A DNA stretch of 6,206 nt from CAZAQS01 sp046485135 (GTDB lineage: Bacteria > Chloroflexota > Anaerolineae > Anaerolineales > UBA4823), in assembly GCA_046485135.1 (NCBI GenBank), contig JAWOHN010000138.1, forward strand, positions 1 through 6,206. Direction: 5' to 3'. Every line of letters begins with the position of its first letter. Position 1 is the first letter of the stretch. Under the pieces are notes generated by a model. It was not told the DNA's origin. It saw only the letters and a program-made list of their open reading frames with translations, and ran no database searches. Position numbers and translations under genes: made by a program. Of this stretch, positions 1-5,206 are shown piece after piece.

Positions 1-94
1 CTCATATAGGAATATCCATTGCAGGATTCAAAGATTTGAGATAAAGTTGGTTGGCCACAAAAAAATTCAACCTTACCTTCTTCATCTCGAGCTC

Positions 95-124
95 ACGACA
101 GACAGGCTAAAAGGATACCATAAT
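95..124 (+). promoter_or_regulatory. possible promoter of the oligopeptidase gene
   Basis: A -10-like CATAAT (119-124, 5 of 6 to TATAAT) lies 18 bp after a weak -35-like ACGACA (95-100, 4 of 6 to TTGACA). Transcription would start near 131 and leave a leader of about 13 nt that holds little more than the ribosome binding site. The -10 element sits in the loop of an inverted repeat, which fits a repressor-controlled promoter. Consensus match only, so this is tentative. Confidence 0.3.
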
Positions 125-133
125 TGTATCCTT
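111..133. repeat. perfect 8-bp inverted repeat, possible operator
   Basis: AAGGATAC (111-118) and GTATCCTT (126-133) are exact reverse complements separated by CATAATT. CT at 107-108 could add two more pairs with AG at 134-135 if AA at 109-110 bulges out, which would cover the first bases of the AGGAGG ribosome binding site. It may be a DNA operator over the -10 element or an RNA hairpin limiting translation. The repeat is certain; its role is inferred. Confidence 0.5.
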
Positions 134-143
134 AGGAGGTCAG

Positions 144-2204
144 ATGACCAGCTTTCCTGTTGCTCCCCGCCGCCCCTATTCGATCACCCAGCACGGTTAC
201 ACCCGCGTGGACGACTATTTCTGGATGCGCCAGCGCAAAGACCCGGCTGTGCTGGAATACTTGCAGGGGGAAAACGCCTACCTGGCGGAGATGCTCAAGC
301 ATACCGGTCCACTGCAGGAAACGCTCTTTCAGGAGATGAAAGCCCGCCTCAAGGAAGACGACGCCACCGTCCCGGTGCAGCGCGGCGATTACTATTATTA
401 CCGCCGGGACCAGGCCGGGCAGCAGTACCCTGTCTATTGCCGCAAACACGGCTCGCTGGACGCTCCAGAAGAGATCATCCTGGACCAGAACGCCCTGGCG
501 CAGGGTAAAGCTTTCTGCCGCATTGGCGCAATTGCAGTCAGCCCGGACCACACCAAGCTGGCCTACGCCATCGACCCGGACGGCTCCGAAAGATGCCTCT
601 TGTACATCAAAGACCTGACCAGCGGGGAGCTGCTTCCGGAACAGATCCAGGACATCTACGGGAACGTGTATCTTCAGAAAGGGCTGGAGTGGGGCAATGA
701 CAGCCAGACCCTGTTCTACATCCGCTTGGATTCCGCCAACCGTCCCTACCAGATCTACCGCCACGTCCTGGGTACGGACCCGGCCGGTGACCAGTTGCTC
801 TACCATGAGCAGGCCGAGAATTATTTCCTGTGGTTGTTCAAGACGCGCAGCCAGGCTTATATCACTGCCTGGTCCCACGCTACGGACAGCGATGAATGGC
901 GCATCCTGGCGGCCGGCCAGCCGCATGGGGATTTCCAGCTCTTTCAGGAGCGTCGCCCCGGCCTGGAATACCGGGTAGAGCATGCTGGCGAGCGTTTTTA
1001 TGTCCTCACCAACCACGCGGCCCAAAACTTCAAGGTGATGGCAGCCTGCCTCGATTCCACTGAGCTGGAATCCTGGCAGGAGCTCATCCCCCACCGGCCG
1101 GACGTGCTGGTTGAGAACGTGATAGCTTTTGAGAAGTACCTGGTCTTGCTGGAGCGCAAAGATGCTCTGCGCCATCTGCGCGTCGCCTCGCTGAATGACC
1201 TGCATGCGCCCACCTATGTACCCTTTCCGGAAACGGTTTACGGTATCACCCCCTCAGAAAATCCGCACTTTCAAAGCGATCTACTGCGCTTCGAATATTC
1301 TTCGCTGATCACCCCCAACTCGGTCATCGACTACCATATGGATACGGGTCAATGGGAGCTCAAAAAGCAGGATGAAATCCCCAGCGGGCATGACCCGGCC
1401 CAATATGTTACTGAGCGCCTGTATGCCACTGCGCCGGATGGGGTACAGGCGCCGCTGTCGTTGGTTTACAAGAAGGGGCTGCTCAAAAATGGGGGGAACC
1501 CAACCTTGCTGCATGGCTATGGCGCTTATGGCTTCTGCATGGATCCAGAATTCAACGCCAACCGTTTCAGCCTGATCGAGCGCGGCTTTGTGGTTGCCAT
1601 CGCCCATGTGCGCGGCGGGTCTGAATTAGGGCGCGCCTGGTATGAGGGCGGCAAGATGCTCAACAAGCGCAATACCTTCACCGACTTCATCGCCGCGGCT
1701 GAAAGCTTGATCGCGCATGGCTTTACCTCCCCTGAAAAGCTGTCCATCATCGGTGTGTCCGCCGGTGGGTTGTTGGTGGGCGCCTGCACGACCATGCGCC
1801 CGGACCTGTTCAAGGCCGTCATCGCCAAGGTCCCCTTTGTCGATGTGGTCTCTACCATGAGCGACCCGACCATCCCCCTGACGGCTCAAGAATATAGCGA
1901 ATGGGGCAACCCGGAAGATAAGGATTATTTTGATTACCTGATGTCCTACTCGCCCTATGATAACGTGCGCCCGGTAGAGTATCCCCATTTGTTGATCACT
2001 TCCGGCCTGAACGATCCACGCGTGTCCTATTGGGAGCCGGCTAAATTCGCCGCCCGCTTGCGAGCTGTAAAAACAGACGATAATCTGCTCCTGTTGAAGA
2101 CCAATCTGGACGCAGGTCACGCCGGGGCTTCCGGACGCTACGACTTCCTCAAAGAGATCGCTCTGGAATACGCCTTCCTGATCGACCGCTTGGGGGCGGG
2201 GTAA
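144..2204 (+). CDS. ptrB: oligopeptidase B (protease II), serine peptidase family S9A
   Basis: Cytosolic serine oligopeptidase that cuts short peptides after Arg or Lys. At 686 aa it has the usual family length and no signal peptide. The N-terminal family signature DDYFWMR is at residues 23-29, the gating seven-bladed propeller spans about 70-405, and the alpha/beta-hydrolase domain about 410-686. The triad is visible: Ser539 in GVSAGG, Asp624 in NDPRV and His659 in GHAGASGR. Tyr459 in GYGAYG is the likely oxyanion residue. Compared from memory with the E. coli enzyme, all these positions shift by +7. P2-pocket acidic residues are kept as Asp467 and Glu469. Of the two P1-pocket glutamates, Glu583 is kept but the second is Ser585. 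AGGAGG at 134-139 lies only 4 nt before the ATG. The start is supported because the family's N-terminal segment begins right after it. Function call is firm; exact specificity is less sure. Confidence 0.95.
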   Translation: MTSFPVAPRRPYSITQHGYTRVDDYFWMRQRKDPAVLEYLQGENAYLAEMLKHTGPLQETLFQEMKARLKEDDATVPVQRGDYYYYRRDQAGQQYPVYCRKHGSLDAPEEIILDQNALAQGKAFCRIGAIAVSPDHTKLAYAIDPDGSERCLLYIKDLTSGELLPEQIQDIYGNVYLQKGLEWGNDSQTLFYIRLDSANRPYQIYRHVLGTDPAGDQLLYHEQAENYFLWLFKTRSQAYITAWSHATDSDEWRILAAGQPHGDFQLFQERRPGLEYRVEHAGERFYVLTNHAAQNFKVMAACLDSTELESWQELIPHRPDVLVENVIAFEKYLVLLERKDALRHLRVASLNDLHAPTYVPFPETVYGITPSENPHFQSDLLRFEYSSLITPNSVIDYHMDTGQWELKKQDEIPSGHDPAQYVTERLYATAPDGVQAPLSLVYKKGLLKNGGNPTLLHGYGAYGFCMDPEFNANRFSLIERGFVVAIAHVRGGSELGRAWYEGGKMLNKRNTFTDFIAAAESLIAHGFTSPEKLSIIGVSAGGLLVGACTTMRPDLFKAVIAKVPFVDVVSTMSDPTIPLTAQEYSEWGNPEDKDYFDYLMSYSPYDNVRPVEYPHLLITSGLNDPRVSYWEPAKFAARLRAVKTDDNLLLLKTNLDAGHAGASGRYDFLKEIALEYAFLIDRLGAG

Positions 2205-2220
2205 AAGGTCCTATATTCAT

Positions 2221-2239
2221 CCCTGCTGGACAGCACGGG
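2221..2239 (+). repeat. stem-loop between peptidase and methyltransferase genes
   Basis: CCC-TGCT (2221-2227) can pair with AGCA and GGG (2232-2235 and 2237-2239) around a GGAC loop, with C2236 bulged. No T-run follows, so it is not a classical intrinsic terminator. It ends 4 nt before the GAGG ribosome binding site of the methyltransferase gene and might affect read-through or initiation. Confidence 0.3.
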
Positions 2240-2251
2240 GAATGAGGCAGC

Positions 2252-3163
2252 ATGCCATCACTTTTCTGGTCTGGAAAACTCACATTACCGATGAAAATGT
2301 TGGTCGAGGCCAATAATTTACTATCGCTTCTGAATGGGAACGTCAACGATTTACAAGGGATGAAGGAGCGAGTAAAACAAGGCTACGAGGGTAAATACTC
2401 GCACCACGTTCATCAATACGACGAGTTTGGATACCATCTGCAGGATCGCTCGGCTCGCATTCAGTTAGAAGGAATCTCATTCGAAGGCATGCGCCTCCTG
2501 GATGTTGGCTGTGGTACAGGTGCTCTGGCGTGCGTGGCATTTGAAAAAGGAGCGACAGGAGTAGTATGCGGTGATATTGCAGCTTTCATGCTGAGGAAGG
2601 CCAAGGGAAAAGCAGGAACCGTAAATGAAGAATACTCTTTTTGCCAGTTGGATGCGGAAGGCTTGCCGTATCGGGACAATTCATTCGACGCGGTGATGTC
2701 CGGAATGACATTCGGTACCCTCCCAGACCAAAAGTTAGCATTGGATGAAATGGTTAGAGTAGTAAGGCCAGGCGGACTGGTGTGTGTTGGCGCACATGGA
2801 CCGGAACACTATTGGGAGGCAATCGATGCCAGTTTTCGTTGTATCATGAAACAATATATTCTGGGATATCGATTGGAATGGTGGCCAAGAAGTGAAGAAT
2901 ATATTCGAAGGCTATGCCAAAGAGCCAATCTTGAGAATATTCATAGTAAGCGTGTAATCTGGCGTAATGAGTTTGAAAACGGCCTGGCCGCATATGACTT
3001 TTTCGCAGCGATCTCATCGTCCTGGTGGTATGCAAAGTTTCCCCCACATGAGATCGAAAGGGACTCGAATCGGACGCGTGACTATTTCAACCGGAAGAAT
3101 GTCAAAATAGTTACTGATGACATTGTCGTCGCATACGGGAACAAACCGTTGATTAGCTCATAG
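2252..3163 (+). CDS. class I SAM-dependent methyltransferase (Methyltransf_11/UbiE-like)
   Basis: Soluble 303-aa enzyme expected to transfer a methyl group from S-adenosylmethionine; the acceptor cannot be read from the sequence. Motif I is LLDVGCGTG (82-90). The acidic residue binding the ribose is probably Asp108 in CGDIAAF. LDAEGLPYRDNSFDAVM (133-149) and the VVRPGG turn (170-175) are typical of the UbiE-like group. Residues 1-70 and 185-303 are family-specific caps; the second is rich in Trp, Tyr and Phe and may form the substrate lid. ATG 2252 is preferred because GAGG (2244-2247) lies 4 nt upstream; ATG 2291 or 2297 are possible later starts with weaker sites. The gene follows the peptidase by 47 bp on the same strand. 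Its base composition is unlike its neighbours (35-43% GC in three counted 60-base lines against 63-67% in lines of the flanking genes) and it uses AGA and AGG arginine codons, suggesting transfer. Confidence 0.85.
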   Translation: MPSLFWSGKLTLPMKMLVEANNLLSLLNGNVNDLQGMKERVKQGYEGKYSHHVHQYDEFGYHLQDRSARIQLEGISFEGMRLLDVGCGTGALACVAFEKGATGVVCGDIAAFMLRKAKGKAGTVNEEYSFCQLDAEGLPYRDNSFDAVMSGMTFGTLPDQKLALDEMVRVVRPGGLVCVGAHGPEHYWEAIDASFRCIMKQYILGYRLEWWPRSEEYIRRLCQRANLENIHSKRVIWRNEFENGLAAYDFFAAISSSWWYAKFPPHEIERDSNRTRDYFNRKNVKIVTDDIVVAYGNKPLISS

Positions 3164-3300
3164 AAAAGCCCGTAGCAATAAAAGTTATCACATACCACGA
3201 ACATCTTACTATCGCTGGCCTACTGCCAATTACACCACTTGCCTTGGTGCCGCTCGAGGTTTTTGTCCACATCGCGTTCCCACTCCCACCCCTCAGTGTT

Positions 3301-3321
3301 GGTCAAACTGTTAATTTGACC
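3301..3321. repeat. perfect 7-bp inverted repeat
   Basis: GGTCAAA (3301-3307) and TTTGACC (3315-3321) are exact reverse complements around CTGTTAA. It lies between two convergent genes and lacks a T-run on either strand. It may be a hairpin that helps end or stabilise transcripts, or a protein binding site. Role unknown. Confidence 0.4.
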
Positions 3322-3396
3322 GTCCCCTGCACAGCGCTTCGCACACTTTATTTTGCAGTAACTGTTATACCGATTAACTCCACCGCGCCCGCGCTC

Positions 3397-3411
3397 TTCT
3401 TTCCCAAAGAA
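3397..3411. repeat. 6-bp AT-rich inverted repeat
   Basis: TTCTTT (3397-3402) and AAAGAA (3406-3411) are exact reverse complements around CCC. The stem is weak. It lies in the gene-free stretch, and could occur by chance. Confidence 0.25.
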
Positions 3412-3520
3412 ACCTTCAATGCAAGAAGCGCTCTTTGCGCCGAAGCAATCTGTCAATACTCTCCGTGTTATTAAGAGCCCCGCAGGGGTGTGGCGATCCC
3501 CATCAAAAATCGTCTTCCCA

Positions 3521-4435
3521 TTAATGTGAATGGCTGGCGCTCCCAAAGGCATGCTCGTAAACCAGCCTGGCATAGTATCCCCAGGCGAAGGGCGGGCGGT
3601 ACGCGATCCCGTCGCCGCCCTGGCTGGAAGCGTCGCCTGACTTGAGATGCACTTCCAGGAAAGCCAGCATCTGCGCCCAGGCCTGCCCCTGCACCCCACC
3701 GGCGCGGATGGTTTCCATGCTGGTCAGGAAAGCGTGCGGTTGGTCCACGTAGACGCTGATCTGGTTGGGGACGCCGGCCTGCTCCAGCGCAGCCTCAAAA
3801 GCATACACCTCTGCCAGCGGGATCGAGCTGTCTGCTCCGCCGAAAATCCCCAACACCGGCCCGGGCAGCGCCTGCAAGACCTGTGCGTTGGTCTCCGGTG
3901 AGCCGTAGAAGATGACCGTTGCTGCCAGGCCTGGGTTATGCAGGCTGTAGCTCAAGGAAGCCCGCCCACCGTAGCAAAAGCCAAGCACGCCCGTGCGGTT
4001 GGAGTCGATCTCAGGCTGGCTGGCGATCCAGGCGTAGACCGAGTCCAGGTCCTGGTTGACCTGCTCTGAGGGCGTGGTGATCACCTGCAAGATAGCGCGC
4101 GGGATCCAGGCGGTGGTCGAGCCGCGAAATGTGTCCGGCGCCACCACCAGGTAGCCCTCCTCAGCCAATCCCTCGGCTTTGCCAACGATGCTTTCGTTCA
4201 GTCCATAGAATTCGTGAAGCATGATCACCGCCGGAAATGGCCCCTCCCCGGCAGGTTGGGCCACATACGCCGCCACGTCTGGCCCGCCGTTAACACCGGG
4301 GATGGTCGTGTTGGTCACCGCTGCCAGGCGCCCCCCACCGATGGCGGCATCGACCAGGATGGACCCGCCCAGGAAGAGCGCCAAGATCAATAGCAGGCCC
4401 AACAGGCCCAGGGTGATGCGTTTAATGGTTTTCAT
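3521..4435 (-). CDS. dienelactone hydrolase family protein with N-terminal membrane/signal segment
   Basis: Alpha/beta hydrolase of the dienelactone hydrolase type (304 aa), using a cysteine nucleophile on esters or lactones; the natural substrate is unknown. A Lys/Arg start followed by a hydrophobic stretch (about 8-30) and no lipobox cysteine indicates a signal peptide or a membrane anchor, so the enzyme probably works outside the cytoplasm, unlike classical DLH. Cys154 in GFCYGG, Asp202 in GGADSS and His234 in QPHAF form the expected triad. HEFYG (74-78) matches the family HExxG element whose Glu takes part in the Cys-His-Asp chemistry. A tail of about 40 residues (266-304), ending SHSH, follows the usual fold end. 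GAGGAC at 4441-4446 lies 5 nt before the ATG. The gene lies 91 bp downstream of the DUF2721 gene on the same strand and may share its transcript. Family call is firm; role is open. Confidence 0.9.
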   Translation of the reverse strand: MKTIKRITLGLLGLLLILALFLGGSILVDAAIGGGRLAAVTNTTIPGVNGGPDVAAYVAQPAGEGPFPAVIMLHEFYGLNESIVGKAEGLAEEGYLVVAPDTFRGSTTAWIPRAILQVITTPSEQVNQDLDSVYAWIASQPEIDSNRTGVLGFCYGGRASLSYSLHNPGLAATVIFYGSPETNAQVLQALPGPVLGIFGGADSSIPLAEVYAFEAALEQAGVPNQISVYVDQPHAFLTSMETIRAGGVQGQAWAQMLAFLEVHLKSGDASSQGGDGIAYRPPFAWGYYARLVYEHAFGSASHSH

Positions 4436-4460
4436 CGTTTGTCCTCGCAGATTGAAGATG

Positions 4461-4488
4461 TAAAAAAGAGAATACCGGTAAGTTTACC
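4461..4488 (-). other. small inverted repeat plus T-run in the hydrolase leader
   Basis: On the minus strand GGTAA and TTACC (4488-4484 and 4481-4477) form an inverted repeat, followed 9 nt later by six T (4467-4462). TACCGGTA (4473-4480) overlaps it as a palindrome. The stem is short and the T-run is not adjacent, so at best a weak terminator or attenuator between the DUF2721 and hydrolase genes. Could be chance. Confidence 0.2.
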
Positions 4489-4526
4489 CCATCGGGACGT
4501 TTTGCATGGAGCTGGCCTCGTCCGCA

Positions 4527-4931
4527 TCACTCCTGCGGGAATTTGCCCTCCAGATCGCTCAGCCGGTAGCTCAGCGCGTCCACCGAGACCTGGATCTCGC
4601 GAAATGAGATGCCCAGGGAGACCATCAGCATCACCAGGCTGACCCCAAAAAGGATTTCGCCCACCGCCTCCTGCCCGGTGTACAGGAAGAACATGGACAG
4701 ACAGCTGAGGAAAAAGCTGGCAATCCCCCACACCTGCATATCGCGGATCAGGTGCACCCGGTAGCGCAGATTTGAGATCTGCGCCAGGATGATCTCCTCC
4801 GGGTTGTTTTTGTAGCTTTTATGCAGTTCGCGGATCAGGTTTGCCAGGGTCAGAAAGCGGTTGGTATAAGCCAGCAGTAGCAATGAGATCGCTGGAAAAA
4901 GCAGGGCAGGGGTGGTTAAGCCGAGTTCCAT
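4527..4931 (-). CDS. DUF2721 family membrane protein
   Basis: Small integral membrane protein (134 aa) of unknown function. The N-terminus TTPALLFPAISLLLLAYTNR (residues 6-25) is the family hallmark, followed by LANLIRELH (29-37). Three hydrophobic helices are visible at about 6-22, 67-84 and 91-109. A polar, charged loop (about 35-65) lies between the first and second helices, and the C-terminus (about 110-134) is hydrophilic. The start is set at ATG 4931: GGAGG at 4941-4937 sits 5 nt upstream. A GTG two codons earlier overlaps that site and is unlikely. It is the first gene of a possible two-gene unit with the hydrolase downstream and is divergent from the lipoprotein gene. The family has no established activity, so no role is proposed. 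Confidence 0.88.
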   Translation of the reverse strand: MELGLTTPALLFPAISLLLLAYTNRFLTLANLIRELHKSYKNNPEEIILAQISNLRYRVHLIRDMQVWGIASFFLSCLSMFFLYTGQEAVGEILFGVSLVMLMVSLGISFREIQVSVDALSYRLSDLEGKFPQE

Positions 4932-4936
4932 GAGCA

Positions 4937-4941
4937 CCTCC
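4937..4941 (-). promoter_or_regulatory. ribosome binding site that decides the DUF2721 start
   Basis: GGAGG on the minus strand, 5 nt before ATG 4931. It overlaps the GTG at 4937-4935, which rules out that codon as the start. Confidence 0.75.
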
Positions 4942-4952
4942 AGTTTGGTTTG

Positions 4953-4961
4953 ATTCTATCA
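4953..4961 (-). promoter_or_regulatory. possible extended -10 promoter for the DUF2721 gene
   Basis: On the minus strand TGATAGAAT reads as an extended -10 (TGN followed by TAGAAT, 5 of 6 to TATAAT). No good -35 is found 16-18 bp upstream, which extended -10 promoters tolerate. Initiation near 4946 would leave a leader of about 14 nt. Consensus match only. Confidence 0.35.
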
Positions 4962-4974
4962 AGGTCTGGCTGCC

Positions 4975-5088
4975 TGATGCCGGCGAATTTGTCAGCATTT
5001 GATGCCAGTTTATGGCGGTCGTTCACCCCATCTGCCACATCTAGCCCACCTGCCTGGTCTCCGCTCGCCTCCAGGTAGCGCTGATGCC
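4975..5088. repeat. three copies of TGATGCC in the divergent intergenic region
   Basis: TGATGCC occurs at 4975-4981, 5000-5006 and 5082-5088, all in the same orientation, with start-to-start spacings of 25 and 82 bp. They lie upstream of the possible promoters of both divergent genes and could be regulator sites. A 7-mer recurring three times may also be chance. Confidence 0.25.
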
Positions 5089-5134
5089 CACCCACCTTCA
5101 CAGGAGGGGTAAAACCAGGGAACTTTTATCGGTT

Positions 5135-5162
5135 TTGTGCGTCTTATACAGAGTTCTACAAT
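5135..5162 (+). promoter_or_regulatory. possible promoter of the lipoprotein gene
   Basis: TACAAT (5157-5162, 5 of 6 to TATAAT) lies 16 bp after TTGTGC (5135-5140, 3 of 6 to TTGACA). TATACA at 5145-5150 is a weaker alternative -10. The predicted start near 5169 falls inside an inverted repeat. Consensus match only. Confidence 0.3.
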
Positions 5163-5179
5163 GGTTTGTCGAAACCATT
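5160..5179. repeat. perfect 8-bp inverted repeat over the possible promoter start
   Basis: AATGGTTT (5160-5167) and AAACCATT (5172-5179) are exact reverse complements around GTCG. The repeat overlaps the end of the possible -10 and the expected start point, an operator-like position. As RNA it would form a hairpin with a 4-nt loop. Role inferred from position only. Confidence 0.45.
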
Positions 5180-5193
5180 TCACCTTTTGAAAT
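5177..5193. repeat. second inverted repeat next to the ribosome binding site
   Basis: ATTTCA (5177-5182) and TGAAAT (5188-5193) are exact reverse complements around CCTTT. The repeat shares ATT (5177-5179) with the preceding one, so both hairpins cannot form fully at once, and it ends 2 nt before GGAG (5196-5199). The stem is AT-rich and weak. Confidence 0.35.
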
Positions 5194-5206
5194 TTGGAGT
5201 TAACCC

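Larger units (their letters stand above)
3164..3520. other. 357-bp region with no convincing gene
   Basis: This stretch separates the stop codons of two convergent genes. A minus-strand frame (stop at 3220) and a plus-strand frame (3244-3474) are open, but neither has a clear ribosome binding site or a recognisable domain, and much of the minus frame is antisense-frame shadow of the hydrolase gene. Several small inverted repeats occur (3301-3321, 3397-3411, CACCA/TGGTG at 3233-3249, CCCC/GGGG at 3478-3488), none followed by a proper T-run in either direction. GC is low at the left end (42% in 3181-3240). It could hold weak terminators or the remains of an insert. Confidence 0.5.

Noticed and set aside
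2..508. Plus-strand frame open from the left edge through the peptidase start
   Set aside because: From 144 on it overlaps the peptidase in another frame, becomes Arg/Pro-rich as shadow frames do, and shows no known motif; no ribosome binding site before its start.
132..1205. Long minus-strand open frame (357 codons) opposite the peptidase gene
   Set aside because: It is antisense to a gene with clear family motifs throughout, has no recognisable domain, and such frames are common opposite GC-rich genes.
3223..3241. Minus-strand GTGGTGTAATTGGCAG resembles a tRNA D-arm
   Set aside because: No pairing acceptor stem, no anticodon arm and no T-arm (GTTCGA-type) follow at the right distance, so it is not a tRNA gene.
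3478..3501. CCCCGCAGGGG and nearby GGGG/CCCC pairs as a terminator for the hydrolase gene
   Set aside because: Only 4-bp stems, and on the minus strand they are followed by CTCTTAATAAC rather than a T-run.
3220..3699. Minus-strand frame of 159 codons in the convergent spacer
   Set aside because: Its first half is an alternate frame of the hydrolase gene; the rest has no recognisable domain and no start signal of its own. Kept only as part of the spacer description.
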